Part shown: piece by piece, positions 13,719 to 25,589 of the stretch
Layout of the letters: each line of letters opens with the position of its first letter
Numbering within the stretch: position 1 is the first letter of the stretch
From: Bugulina stolonifera
Lineage: Eukaryota; Bryozoa; Gymnolaemata; Cheilostomatida; Bugulidae
Direction: 5' to 3'
Assembly: GCA_935421135.1 (NCBI GenBank)
Contig: OW285196.1
Span: 4,879,001-4,943,000 of the forward strand
Length of the DNA: 64,000 nucleotides
Notes under the pieces: generated by a model
Seen by the model: only the letters and a program-made list of their open reading frames with translations
Databases searched by the model: none
What the model was told of the DNA's origin: nothing
Made by a program: the position numbers and the translations under genes

Positions 13719-14901
13719 ATTGACATGTGATCAGTGACATGTATGTATGTTCAATCTAAGCACATCTACAAAGAAAATAGGATAACTTCCCAGTCAACAA
13801 TAAATACTACAATGAGCTGAGATCCAATCCCCGCCTCGAATCGATTGATTAAAACACTGTTTCCAGAATAGGCTCCTGCATAATATGAGGTTCTAAGTCC
13901 AAAAGAGGTTTGTTGGGATTGAGCTACTCATTTGTAGTTATTAGTAGAGCATATCAGCCTTCTGGTAGCCACCAAGTAGTCCATACATACATTGTATGAA
14001 GATGAAATGTCTTACTTTTAAACCAACATGGTTTCTAGCAACGTAGGTGATGCAAAACATAATAAGCTAAAAATCGGTGTTAGTAGTGGAACAAATGCAC
14101 TTGTGATTCTGAAGTAATATTATGCATCTAGTATTGAATTTAGAGACGGTTACAATCCATGTACCCTTATTCTTGATACAGGCTAAAACTAATAACTATA
14201 TTACTACATTCCATGCTGATGATAGTATACGCATGTACTAAGCATGTGGTGTACAGCCTGCCATCCGAGTGTTTTTTGAAGTGCTGAAGTACTGAGTACA
14301 TACTTAGTGCATACAAGTATTGCTGTACATCATTGTACTGAATTCAGGAATATTTTCAAGTGGCTTAGTTAGAAAGTCTCATGGAGCCCGAGTTCATGCG
14401 TAGGCCTAATTCAGAATATATCGCATCAAAGAAGTGCAACCAAGCCAGATATTAGGCTATTTGATATGAATACAAAACTTAGGGCTAGGAGAGCTTTAGA
14501 GGATGTAGATGCATTATGATAACAAACTGAATAGACCCAGGGTTATTCATGAAAATTCCAGATAGTGAATCTAAAATTGAAACATGGCTGTTCCAATTGT
14601 GTTGAATTGGGCAGGTACTCAACAATAAAATAAAGTTAAAACTCATAACTATATTCCTATATTATTCATTTAGTATATGAAAATTTATAATATGTTTATT
14701 CTGGTGATTGCAGGATGTGATGAAAAAAGTTCAGATTTGAGATGAAATTAAATTAACAATAATATACCTTTTAGGTCAATAGTAATAGTTATAATACAGT
14801 AATTATATAGCCACATCATATCATAGACAGGTCTGCCTAAGATAAAGATCAGATAATATCATTCAAAGTAAGTAATAGGCCTAATCTAATCAGTAAAGTA
14901 A

Positions 14902-14960
14902 CACTAGCGATTAGAATAGCAATCGCTAGTGAGTAGAGTAAAGTAATCCGATTACTCTAC
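14902..14960. repeat. Two adjacent perfect hairpins
   Basis: The first stem is cactagcgatt / aatcgctagtg (11 bp, 8-base loop). The second is gtagagtaa / ttactctac (9 bp), immediately following. Both are perfect. Function unknown; possibly a small mobile element end. Confidence 0.6.
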
Positions 14961-15048
14961 CCTAAATGGCTAAACCAAATTCTGCAAGTGAAGCCAGGTG
15001 ACAAATCAATAATAATTAATAATGATCACTAACATCATCATGACAATT

Positions 15049-15595
15049 AATGGTAAAATTTTGAATGAACTTTTTGTTTTGCAACTCAGTTGTTATTAAT
15101 TTTCTAATTTACGTTGCAGCTAAAGGCTTCAAACGGGCTGTGCTAGGACTCCATTGCACTGACCAACTTATGGGTTAGAAAGTTCGATTGGTTTAGAATT
15201 AGTTTCTGCAAATAACAGAATATAAATAAATATTGATTGACTAGAGGGACTCATTGATGACTAAGAGCTGAGAGGAAGAATAGAATTGGTTGATTTGATA
15301 AATTGTTATAATGCTATGATAATTATCATAGCATTATAAAAATTTATCAAATCAACCAATTCTATTCTTCCTCTCAGCTCTCAGCCATCAATGAGTCCCT
15401 CTACAATTATGTAGTTTGTAATCGCAATCAATATTCTGTTATTTGCAGAAACTAAACCAATCGAACTTTCTAACCCATAAGTTGGTTAGTGCAATGGAGC
15501 TCTAGCACAGCCCCTTTAAAGCATTTAGCTGCAATACAAATTAGAAAATAACAACTGAGTTGCAAAACAAAAAGTTCATTCAAAACTTTACCATT
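15049..15595. mobile_element. 547-bp foldback element with 273-bp arms
   Basis: The left arm starts aatggtaaaattttgaatg and the right arm ends cattcaaaactttaccatt, its near-perfect reverse complement. The centre is gataattatc at about 15322, with almost no loop. Arm identity looks above 90 percent, with a few indels such as the extra bases near 15400. There is no coding capacity. A foldback/MITE insertion fits best; transcription would give a long hairpin RNA. Confidence 0.85.
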
Positions 15596-16786
15596 CATAC
15601 CGACTAGTGCAGGATCGGATGTTGATCATCCGCCATGATTGTTTATATTGGCGTAATGATATACTGTTGCTATTATTTTGAATTAGCTGCTATTTTAAAA
15701 CTACATCAATACAACCGCGTTTCACAAAATTATGCAACCCAAGTAATATTTCTTTTAATTCTTTTGCTTAAAATCTCAAATACTGTCAACAGTATGCAAT
15801 TAATAAGTTACAGCTTATTTCACGATGACCACTTTTGTTGCGAGCGTGTATATCAAACCGAGTGCAATTAATAGTTTGTCAACCTACACGTACTTCGGAG
15901 TTGTCTACCCACTTTGTTAGAACTACCCACGCGTTTTTTTCCAAAACTCCAATTTGGAACCATGGTGTTATTCAGGCCTACAACAGGTACATGTACATGC
16001 TATAGAAGGGAACTCTATGATAGAGGTTTATTTGGGGCTGCTTGTCAACAGCATCCATCTATGGACTGCTGCATGTACCCTAAAGTTTGAATGTGGATAA
16101 TATGTTATGTAACTTTAGGGTGCTCTGGATACTACATGATCAATATCTTATTCAAGACAAATCATACAATATTTATTTATGTGTGGTGTACTTTTCTTTA
16201 ATTTTACAACCAAGGAGCAGGGAGATATTTTTAGAATTTCACAGTTTATTGTTTGTTAGCCATTATATCAATAACCAACTCAAGTTAATTCTCAAAATTA
16301 GTGTTTTCCAACTATTATAATGTTACTACATGGTACATGTATGTTTAAAAATAATATGATGCTAAAATAATATAGAGAATATTATGTATTTTAACAGTAT
16401 AAAATAGATACAACCATGCAAGGTAAATGTACACGTTAGATATTATACATTCCAAAAAGTTGCTTTAATTATTGATACAACATAATTATTATCCTTTCTT
16501 TATTCCTTTACCTTCAGCAGACAACACATTTGAACTATATGGTTGGCTAAATAAGCTTCACAAAAAACTGCAAATAAAACTCCCATGTGGGTGATAAAAA
16601 GGGAAGGAAGAAAGAAACTAGAAAGGATAATATTGCATAGAAGAGAATAATACACAATGTATACTCTTGTACATGTATGAAAGAATAAAAACAGTATAAT
16701 ACATAGGCATGTAGGAGTTGTGTGCTCTCTATACCTGTAATACAATCATGGATTTGTCATAGAAAGTGTGTTGTAGGTCTGTCAGT

Positions 16787-19700
16787 TCATTGCCTTGAGC
16801 AGTCTATCATTACTTTGATACCAGTTCCACCCATGGCAGCTTTGTAGGCATCTAGACTCTTTTCCAGTGTGAATCGGTGTGTGATGAGAGGTTTGACATC
16901 GATACGCCCTGTGGCTATCATGTCCAAGGCATTCTGGTACCTAGGTAATTATACATACAATAACACATGACTTGATGTAATTCAATACAATATAAAATCA
17001 TGGAGTGCTTAAACTGTGTGATGAACTAGGAAGTAGGGTTCTCAAGAAAAATGATTGGAGTAAGTTAAAATCAAGCAAAGTCTTTAGTCCTAACATAAAT
17101 GACCTACTGTGTTCCAGGACATCAGCAATCTAGTGGAATCATGCAATTTGATGATAAATCATGTAATATATCTTATAGACTAATATATTACTAATATAGT
17201 AGTTGTGACATGAGTCATCCAACACTATTGATGGACACACTGATCATCTTCCAGAGACACAAACAACTTACGAATTACAGTATCTGAACACTCCTCTGAT
17301 ATCGACCTCCCTAACGGCGGCGTTAACAATGGGTATGCTGACTATGGGTGGTCCCAGGCCAACTAGACATACCACCCCGCCTGACTTTGTAGCCTAAAAC
17401 AAACATGCATAGTTATGAATTTTTAAGTTGTAAAAGGTGTTGTAACGAAGACAGTTCCCTGGACATCGGCTTCTACTAGTATATACCCCGGATATTTGTA
17501 CAACAAACATTAGTTCCATACATGAGCTAGTCACTCCACGACATGGTTTAGTTGAAGTTGTTCTGCCTCCACATACATTTGAAAATCAAAAATGAGACAA
17601 CTCCAAATGAATGACACTGGTATGGGCAGTGTTTTTGCTGCCACATAATACGAGGTGCTATATTAAATGATACTAGCAACCCATACAACAGTGACACCTA
17701 GAGTCAAGTGCTACCTGCATAGATGTGACAGCTAGAGTCAAGTGCTACCTACATAGATGTGACATCTATAGTCAAGTGCTACCTGTATAGATGTGACACA
17801 TGGAGTCAAGTGCTACCTACTGCACATAGTGATGTGACACCTAGAGTCAAGTGCTACCTGCATAGATGTGACAGCTAGAGTCAAGTGCTACCTACATAGA
17901 TGTGACATCTATAGTCAAGTGCTACCTGTATAGATGTGACACATGGAGTCAAGTGCTACCTACTGCACATAGTGATGTGACACCTAGAGTCAAGTGCTAC
18001 CTGCATAGATGTGACAGCTAGAGTCAAGTGCTACCTACATAGATGTGACAGCTAGAGTCAAGTGCTACCTACATAGATGGCTAGCTGTATAGCACTCTCA
18101 GCCCCACTACATTCTATACTGATGTCAGGCATGTGTCCTCCAAAGGTGCTCTTCACTCTGTTAGCCACTTCCTGTGCGTCCTTAGTATCGACCAATAGCA
18201 CGTGATCAGCTCCCATCTTCTTAGCAAAATCCAGTCTTGATTGTGAGATATCTGGAGAAAAAACAGTTCTGTGGCTTATTATAATGAATTATTCGACCAT
18301 AGACAAACCAGAGATGGGTAACCCTAGAGATTTCTGTAATAAATACCACATGTAGGTACACAAAACATGTCTTCCTCCATATATGCACCATATGTGCTAT
18401 TACATCCATGTGTTATACCAATCTAAGGTCAAACTTGCAGATGTATGTTTCCAGCACTCATCTATACACAACTGGGTAGAAGCACTAAGCACCCAGAAAG
18501 CAGTACAGCTGTATAGATCAATAATAAAAATAAACAGAAGGACAGCAAAGAATACCAGCAGTTACTAAATAAATACACAATAGTGGACCAATAAGAAATG
18601 ATACAAGTAGGTCAGACTGACCTGTAACCACAATCTCACTAGCACCATATGCCCTGGCACTCATCATGGAGAGAAGGCCAATAGGTCCAGCTCCAGCCAC
18701 CAACACTCTCTTGCCGATAGTAACCCCAGCTCTAGTACAGGCATACACAGCCACTGAGAGGGGCTCGAGTAACGCCCCCTCCTCCATAGACACATTCTCC
18801 GGTAACCTGAACAAAATATAACTTTAGCTCATAGTTTGGCATGCAAGTCCGAAAAAACTAGGTCAATATATGTTATGAAGGGCATAATAGCAGTGTTGTT
18901 ACCTGCCAACTAAAATAGTTGAAGAGTATGTAAATACATATATGTATAAATAATACAAAACAAATAAATATATAAATAAAACATTTGAGGATTCACCAAG
19001 GAGTGGTGAAAAACTGAGAACCCAGAAGAGTGTGGGGTAGACAACTCCTGATCAAACCAGACTCAACTAGTGATTGCTCTATACAGATAATAGACATGTA
19101 AAGTACTATAGAGAGTACAGGCTACTCGATGTGATGTGGTCAGTGAAACTTGAGTCCTACATTATTCATTAAACAGGGTTGATGATTGAGAACCAATGCG
19201 AATAGAACTAACTTGAAACAGAAGTCGGAAGCAAGAGTCGTGAACCTGGTCAATGTGCCATGCACTGGTGGAGTGGCATAGAAGATGACATCAGGACACA
19301 GGTTGTATTTACCTCCTTTACAGTGCTCGCACCTTCTGCATGGCACACCTGGCTCCATTGCCACTCTGTCACCTGCACAGACATGTATAGCAAGTGCTTG
19401 ATACTCGGCAAACATTCATTTATATGTCAAAATTGAACATTTGGTAAGTGGGACAACGAGCCAAAACAGCTCGCTCCAACAACAGATATAAATATCATTC
19501 ATTGGCCACCAAAAATAGTTATACATGCACTCGCACATTCGGTTACAAAATGTATTTCAATACCCTGTACTCGTTGTATCTCATCATAATGTACATGTAT
19601 GACTACAGCCACATGCTAATGCCATATATATACATTCACTTGCACAAAAATATGTACAAATACTTGACACTTATCTCTCAATCAGTCTTATGTGTATGCA

Positions 19701-20997
19701 CATTACTATAAGTAGTAGCAGCTGCTACACACATAGTAGAGATGTGCAAATAGAAATGCTACTCAATGGCTCAATGATGAATGATGTGTTTTATAAGAGC
19801 AAAGAATTTTGAGGTCATATGTCTGTGGCCTATTCCCTACATTGATAGCTGCACAACCTACCCTGGATATGCCCTGGATATGCGCACATTCCACTTGTGG
19901 CAGACGCATCACTACAACCATGTTTTACTAGTAAAACTAAATTAACATCTACACACTAACAGCTAAATGAATATTACACATTGGGCTATAACACTGAGTA
20001 ACATATAGTCATTATATACACATAGTCCTGAGCTGTATGTAGCCTACAATGTGTAGGTAAAGTGAGAAGATGGCATACTAACCCACTCTGAGGTTGGTAA
20101 CTCCTTCACCGAGTTTACTCACTATACCAGATGACTCGTGGCCCAATACCATTGGCTCCTTCACCACAAAGTCTCCAATGTAACCCTTTGTGTAGTACGA
20201 AACATCTGACCCACATATACCAGTAGAATGGACAGCTATCTGCACCTCTACATACATAAAATCACATGTCTATGCAGTACATTCGTGCGCATTGATATAT
20301 AAATAACATTATGTCTATGAGGTGTATGTATAGATGCGACAATAGTATAATATAGGCCTACAATGTACATGCATGTTTGGGGAGTACATTTAGGCTACAT
20401 GTCATCACTGATTGCATATAACGAGCACTGAGGCCAACAACCAGGCCATCAAGCCCTCTTATTGATGTGTAACGGTAGAGATCAACATTCTACTGCCTTC
20501 TGACCAGTTTTTACCTTAAGCCATAAGTAGGTTTACAAGGAGACACCAAAATATGGAGCTAGGTGCAGAAGTGGGAAAACTTTAGATAGCCTTTGTTCTT
20601 CGTCAAAACTAGAACAGGGCAAGTTACCTTCTCTACATTTTATTGGTTGGTCGGCTTCACCCCAAACTACACTCACAAACAAGGAACTAAAGCTACTGCA
20701 CCTCACAGAGAACACTGTACATCATAAATTTGTTCCGTTGGGTTATTGGTAGAAATATTTTATGTAGCTATGTGGATTCAGAGTGGCTTTTCAAGTTGCT
20801 ACCAACATCAGCGCAGCGACTATTTCAAGCTACAGTCAAGGCACAAATTTAATACCTAAGAGTAAACAAGTCGCTTGCTAACTCATCAATGGTACGGAAT
20901 CAAGAGCACAAAACTCCTTGTCACCAAAGAGACGATTTCTGAAGAGTAGGTCTATGTACTTACCACCAGCTTTCGGCTCAGGTACTGGCCATTCTTC
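16787..20997 (-). CDS. SORD: Sorbitol dehydrogenase (L-iditol 2-dehydrogenase), first coding exon not found
   Basis: Zinc-dependent medium-chain dehydrogenase that oxidises sorbitol to fructose with NAD in the polyol pathway; cytosolic in animals. Exons in order: 20997-20964, 20247-20083, 19372-19213, 18806-18622, 18251-18073, 17393-17272, 16940-16787. They give 332 residues in frame and a TGA stop. Catalytic-zinc motifs are ICGSDV and GHESSG, with Glu in LLEPLSV. The cofactor loop is GAGPIG, and VVTD at the end of strand 2 carries the Asp expected for NAD. The cysteine series PCRRCEHC...NLC keeps all four structural-zinc ligands, which human SORD lacks. By length about 20-25 N-terminal residues are missing, and must come from an exon right of 20997, ending in phase 0. 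The donor at 18073 is the first member of a tandem array. Confidence 0.93.
17691..18078. repeat. Higher-order minisatellite carrying the donor of SORD exon 5
   Basis: Eleven short units of about 30-37 bp, each with agtcaagtgctacct, arranged in a longer period of about 143 bp (starts 17691, 17833, 17977). On the coding strand most read CATCTAT|GTAGGTAGC or a one-base variant. That is the last six exon bases plus the donor of SORD exon 18251-18073. The copy touching the exon is the one that keeps the frame. Confidence 0.9.
20553..20706. mobile_element. MITE, GGTGCAG family, copy 1
   Basis: Begins taggtgcagaagtgg and ends tactgcacc. The interior shares atagcctttgttcttcg, attggttggtcggc and acaaacaaggaactaa with the copies at 24869 and 26776. 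More diverged than the other two. Lies in a SORD intron. Confidence 0.7.
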
Positions 20998-22559
20998 CTG
21001 AAATTAAAAAAAAATAGTGTAGGGTGATTCTTAGTCTCGTACAGCTATGTGCAGTTCCAATCTCATGCAGACAACACAACCATATCTACAGAATTCATAT
21101 TCTGCAGATATGGTTCGATATGCACTTGTGGACCAATCTAAGGAATAGGTGAGCAATCGCTAATATAGTAGAAACAGAGTAAATCACATGGTAGAGGGTC
21201 CCACACCGCACTGAAGCATAAAGAGTGGCTAAAATTTAAAATACTATGTTAAGCAAATGTGTTGGCATGACATAAAACTGATCGCCTTTCTGTGATGTTT
21301 GTCCTGTTCATTCCTATCGGGAGATGAATGATAATTGTACAAGTCAAATATATAACGATCAGGTCTTGCCCCAAAAAAGCATTATAGAACCTTAAGGAAC
21401 ATTGTTGCAATCCTGTGGGAGTGATCTACATCATTCACATTGAATTGCCAACTGACTTGGAGGAAAAACTTTACATCAATGCACCATCGTAAATCAATCG
21501 CAAATTTGCATTACAAAATCCGTCACAGAACTAAGCTTTTTAGCCTGTGTGATCTAGCAATGATGAGCCATATGCTGCCAACCCAAAGGTGATTATTCGA
21601 CTAATGAGAAAGTAATCTCAAAAGTCAGCCAATGATCCAGAAATTTAAAGGAAAAACTAGACTTGCATTGCATGTGCTGATGCATTTCCCAAAAATATCA
21701 ATAGAATTTTGGATAGTCACAATGAATTTGTTTGTTTATTTCACCAATAATATATATATGCAATAGAAAAAAGGAGCTATGAAAAGGAGCAACCCTAATG
21801 AGGTGATGATATGGCCCCGTTGCGCTGTAGCAAAGCTAATGAAAACGCTGGCCCAAAACAGTCAACAGAAAACAGTTCGTCCAACTCACACTTCCCCGGT
21901 TAGGAGGCAACACCTCACAACCGCCCTGAATGCAACCGGATCTGACTAGCTCTTGAGTTCACAACCCAACCTGTTCCATAGCACTGACTCCCGACTCCTG
22001 TGAACTTCATTGACCTGTAGTAGTGGAGAAAATGGGTAGAGGGACATTGGATTTTGAAAAACGTGTGCTGTAGATGTGATTCACAACTTTTTAGAGTGGC
22101 ATAGCTGGTAACTTTTATGAGACTTGGTAAATTTTGAATTTATACAAATTTTGTACTTGGAGAATGTTGGCTTTTGTAAATAAATGTGATATGTACTGGA
22201 GAAAGTGTTTTTTTCCTAATACGGTGTACTTCTTTTGTAGCAGAAAAAATTTGATTGTCATTAACCCATGAACTAACACAAAAACTTAGTTGGAAAATTT
22301 GTAAGGATGTTGTACATTATTATCATTTATCAAAATGTTTTTTGGTAGATATTTGGAACAACGATATCTTAGACGTGATAAAGGTCTTATTTGTTTTAAT
22401 AAAGTATCAATATGGCTTTTCTAGCTTCATTGTGAGTCAATAGTTATTCCAAGAAATTGGATGCTATTTGACTTATTAGACATTAAATCTAGTTTGCTTT
22501 GTGAGTTCTTGGAACAATATAATGAGTTTTCTACATATTTTTTAATAAACCAATTGTGA

Positions 22560-23060
22560 AATTAGTAAAGGTCTAAATTTATTTCGGGAACAATATATTT
22601 AGATCTTCGGACTGAACAAATAGATTAGTATCGTCTGTATAGAGATACACGGTTATAATTTTTCTCATATCCTTTATATAAATAAAGAGTAAAGGCATTT
22701 CTAGCCCAGAACCTTGGAGTATGCCACAGGCAATATTTCTTGATTCTGATTCCCTGATACAGATCTTTTGTTGTGTGAGTTTAGCATGATAAGTAGCCCT
22801 TTATCCATAACCGTGCAAATCCAACTTTCTTTAATTTCTGTATTAGAATTACATGGTTAACAGAATGTTTGACTAAAATCAATAAACAACCCTAGAGCTG
22901 AGTTTCCTTCATCAAATGCTAAGAGTGTATTGTTGGTGAATTCTGCGAGTAGGCTACATCTACTGTCACACGATTACTTCTAAATCCATATTGGTTATCT
23001 ACCTTCAAATAATTTAAGAGCTGTCATTTATCAACTTTTCAAAGATCTTACTTAAAATGG
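22560..23060 (-). pseudogene. Decayed non-LTR retrotransposon reverse transcriptase fragment
   Basis: Reading the minus strand across several frameshifts gives the landmarks of a Jockey/CR1-like LINE reverse transcriptase in order: KIFEKLIND, NQYGFRSN, LGLFIDFSQ, ILIQKLKKVG, CGILQGS, and the catalytic box YTDDTNLF (YxDD type). Stops and frameshifts break it, so it is inactive. The clade is uncertain. Confidence 0.75.
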
Positions 23061-23499
23061 CGATAGGGCCATTCCATGGAGACTGATAAAATTCACATGC
23101 TGGCCCGACTCAGATCCTTGTAAAAATTCCCAGGTAAAAGAGCACCCTTGAATTAGTGGGAAACCAGCAATCTTTTTCTTTATATGAACCCTGTGGTTCT
23201 GGCAGCAGCTCGTTGAAAATTGAGAAAATGTGGTGGAGACAGCTTCAACTGGAACTTTTTGAAATTGCTGAACATTTATATTAGGGCCTACTACTGTGGC
23301 CACTGTATGATGCCTGGAGCTGTAAATTTTGCTACATAGCTACTTTCACTTGCGTGCTTTTAAAAAATGGGTTAAGATTACCATACAGACACTGGCGATA
23401 GAATTGATGGTACAAGGCTGTAATGGCTGCGCCAAGTTTTTTGCTCTCAGTTTGTAGGCAAGTCGGAGCACACCTGTGGTACAAAGACCAAGTAGTCAG

Positions 23500-23583
23500 T
23501 AGACATCAGCGGGATTTGAACCCTGAACCTTCAGCACTTCCGCGCTTCACAGCAGGCGCTCTAACCCACTGAGCCACCTCCTA
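23500..23583 (-). mobile_element. tRNA-derived SINE (tRNA-like head)
   Basis: On the minus strand an A-box-like ggtggctcagtgggttag and a B-box-like gggttcaaatccc are correctly spaced. The 5' end ggaggtg has no complementary 3' end, so a functional tRNA is unlikely. Probably a SINE head. Confidence 0.6.
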
Positions 23584-24868
23584 CTTCAGTTTCGTTACTC
23601 ATTCAAGCCTATATGATCATTATAGTTATAGTTATAGTAGAAGTCAGAGCGTAGAGGTCACCGATAACACTTCCCGGGACTAGTTTGACCCAAATTCACT
23701 GAAAGTCGACCAAATAGATACTGCTGGATCTGATGAAAAACAGGTTGATATGCAATAACTAAATTAATAGCTTGACAACCATATTGATATCGCAATTATT
23801 TATATAATTAATCATATTTATATTAATATAAATATGATATCATATCATAATTATAAATAATTATATTTATTAATATTTATTATATTATTACCATTCGTAT
23901 GTCCATCTTGGAGTGCAGCACAGCTGATAGATTGGTGTCAATCATTGTCCGTATCTTTTTGTTTCAAAAGAGTGAAAGATTCAAGTTGTGGAATAAGAGT
24001 GTGCTCTAGCTGATTTAACGTATATGTGACAAGTTTCACACCACACTAGATGTCTCCCACCTTCTGCAACAGCCAAAGCGAAAGTAAACTTTACATGCCG
24101 GAGTTCTAATTTTATGTGTTGACTCTTTTGGGGGAGCCCCGTAACAACACTTGACTGATATTGGTGCAAGACTAGGGTTATAGGTCAAAATGCTGTATAG
24201 CGATTCCAATAAATACAAGTTCAGAGTTAAAAAATAAACTGAGAACTATGTATTTAAAAGTGGCCGAGTGTTGAGCTTTAGCCCCCGAAATGGCTCAAAT
24301 CCAGTGTATAGAACAGCGGACTTTATTTTTATTGCTTGGTTGATCAGTTTATTATCGCGTTGCCTTCCCACTGGCCACTCATTGTCCAATTTAGTCAGCA
24401 AAATGCACACTTGTGCGTTTTAATACGAGGACACAAAATTAGTTGGCTTAGTACTCCTTGGTACAACAGTGTTATAACTTTATCTCTAACTTATCCATGA
24501 ATAACAACAATATTAATATATATATTATATATATAAAATTAAATAAATAAGTTACTACTTTTTTTGTTTTTTTTTTTGTATTCACTTCTAATTCTTTTCT
24601 ATTCTTTTTGCTATTTATCATCATCATCGTCTGTCATCGCTGTTGAACACTGGCACAGTGTTTATTGATGCGATTTCTTAGTACATCAGGGATAGTGGCA
24701 GAGACTGTAAAGTATGCGATTGTTTGTAGAAGATATAGAATGAGTGTTGTCGTTTATATCGTTTTGTAGTTTAGTGTTATAAGTTAGTTGATGAAGCCTA
24801 ATCCTTCGACTCACAACAGGGTCACTCTGGGAAAATGGTGCAGGCTACAAGACCAGCAGGCGGCCTGT

Positions 24869-25030
24869 TAGGTGCAGTAGTGGAGAAATTTGGATAGCCT
24901 TAGTTCCTTGTTTGTGGTTGGGGCTTGGGGTAAGGGCGGTCAACCAGCAAAATATAGAAAAGACAACTTCTCCTGCTTCATTTTTGGCGAAGAACAAAGG
25001 CTATCTCAAATTTCTCCACTTCTGCACCTA
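24869..25030. mobile_element. MITE, GGTGCAG family, copy 2
   Basis: 162 bp with terminal inverted repeats taggtgcagtagtggag / ctccacttctgcaccta. The ends suggest a TA target duplication. The interior is the reverse complement of the copy at 26776. No coding capacity. Confidence 0.85.
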
Positions 25031-25329
25031 ATTCCAGGCGGCACAGGTGCTAGAGGCACAGAATGAAGTGGGTTGTTAATGTTGGTGCATAGGTACATAA
25101 GTGCCGTAAAAATCTACTTTGTCCATGCACATCCAGACCGGCTGCTCCGGAGGCAGCGCAGAGCCGTGTTGCTGCAGGACAGACCACAAACCAATGGAAA
25201 GCAGAAGAGTCATACTGCCTGATTCGGGGAGTGGGTAGATAGGGACTTTTAGGGCAGATAAAGCTTTTTGTGGACACGGACAAGGAATGAGAGTTTCTTG
25301 ACATCTTGGCAACTATTACTATACTAGGT

Positions 25330-25480
25330 ATCCCATTACTAGACTTTTTGATGAAGTTGTTCACTCAATTTCAATTAACAAATTAACTAAAGCAAAGCTA
25401 AATAAGAAATTTGTTAAATGGATTTGGCAATTCCTCACTAAAAGAACTAAAAGGGTAATTGTTGAGGCATATACTCTGAA
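25330..25480 (+). pseudogene. Short LINE reverse transcriptase scrap
   Basis: One frame reads DEVVHSISINKL, then KFVKWIWQFLTKRTKRVIV. This resembles the FDxVxHxxLLxKL...WIxxFLxNRTQxVxV segment of non-LTR reverse transcriptases. It is open but short and isolated just upstream of GNPDA. Confidence 0.6.
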
Positions 25481-25589
25481 ACTCTTTAAAAAAATCACCC
25501 CATGAGTTAGATGTAATCGTAAATTTGGTTGAAGTTGTACTTTTCAATCTGTACTCTTTTTTGCATGTTAGGTTATTAGAGGCTGAACG

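Larger units (their letters stand above)
13719..16786. other. Intergenic spacer between PCM1 and sorbitol dehydrogenase
   Basis: AT-rich sequence upstream of PCM1 and downstream of sorbitol dehydrogenase. It holds a pair of perfect small hairpins (14902-14960) and a large inverted repeat (15049-15595). I find no supportable coding exon; open frames near 15635, 16087 and 16500 lack coding character. Confidence 0.6.
20998..25589. other. Spacer between SORD and GNPDA, with repeats and a LINE remnant
   Basis: Should contain the SORD first exon and promoter, which I could not identify. Otherwise it holds a small palindrome at 21080-21113, a LINE reverse transcriptase remnant (22560-23060), a tRNA-like SINE (23500-23583), an AT-rich palindromic stretch (23800-23880), one MITE (24869-25030) and a second LINE scrap (25330-25480). 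Confidence 0.55.

Noticed and set aside
17691..18078. CRISPR-like repeat array
   Set aside because: Eukaryotic intron; the repeats are contiguous with no unique spacers of constant length.
21880..22020. First coding exon of SORD (ATG AAG TTC ACA ... )
   Set aside because: The reading does not match the expected SORD N-terminus and does not end in phase 0 before a donor in the right frame.
23500..23583. tRNA gene on the minus strand
   Set aside because: A and B boxes are present but the acceptor-stem ends do not pair; a SINE head is more likely.
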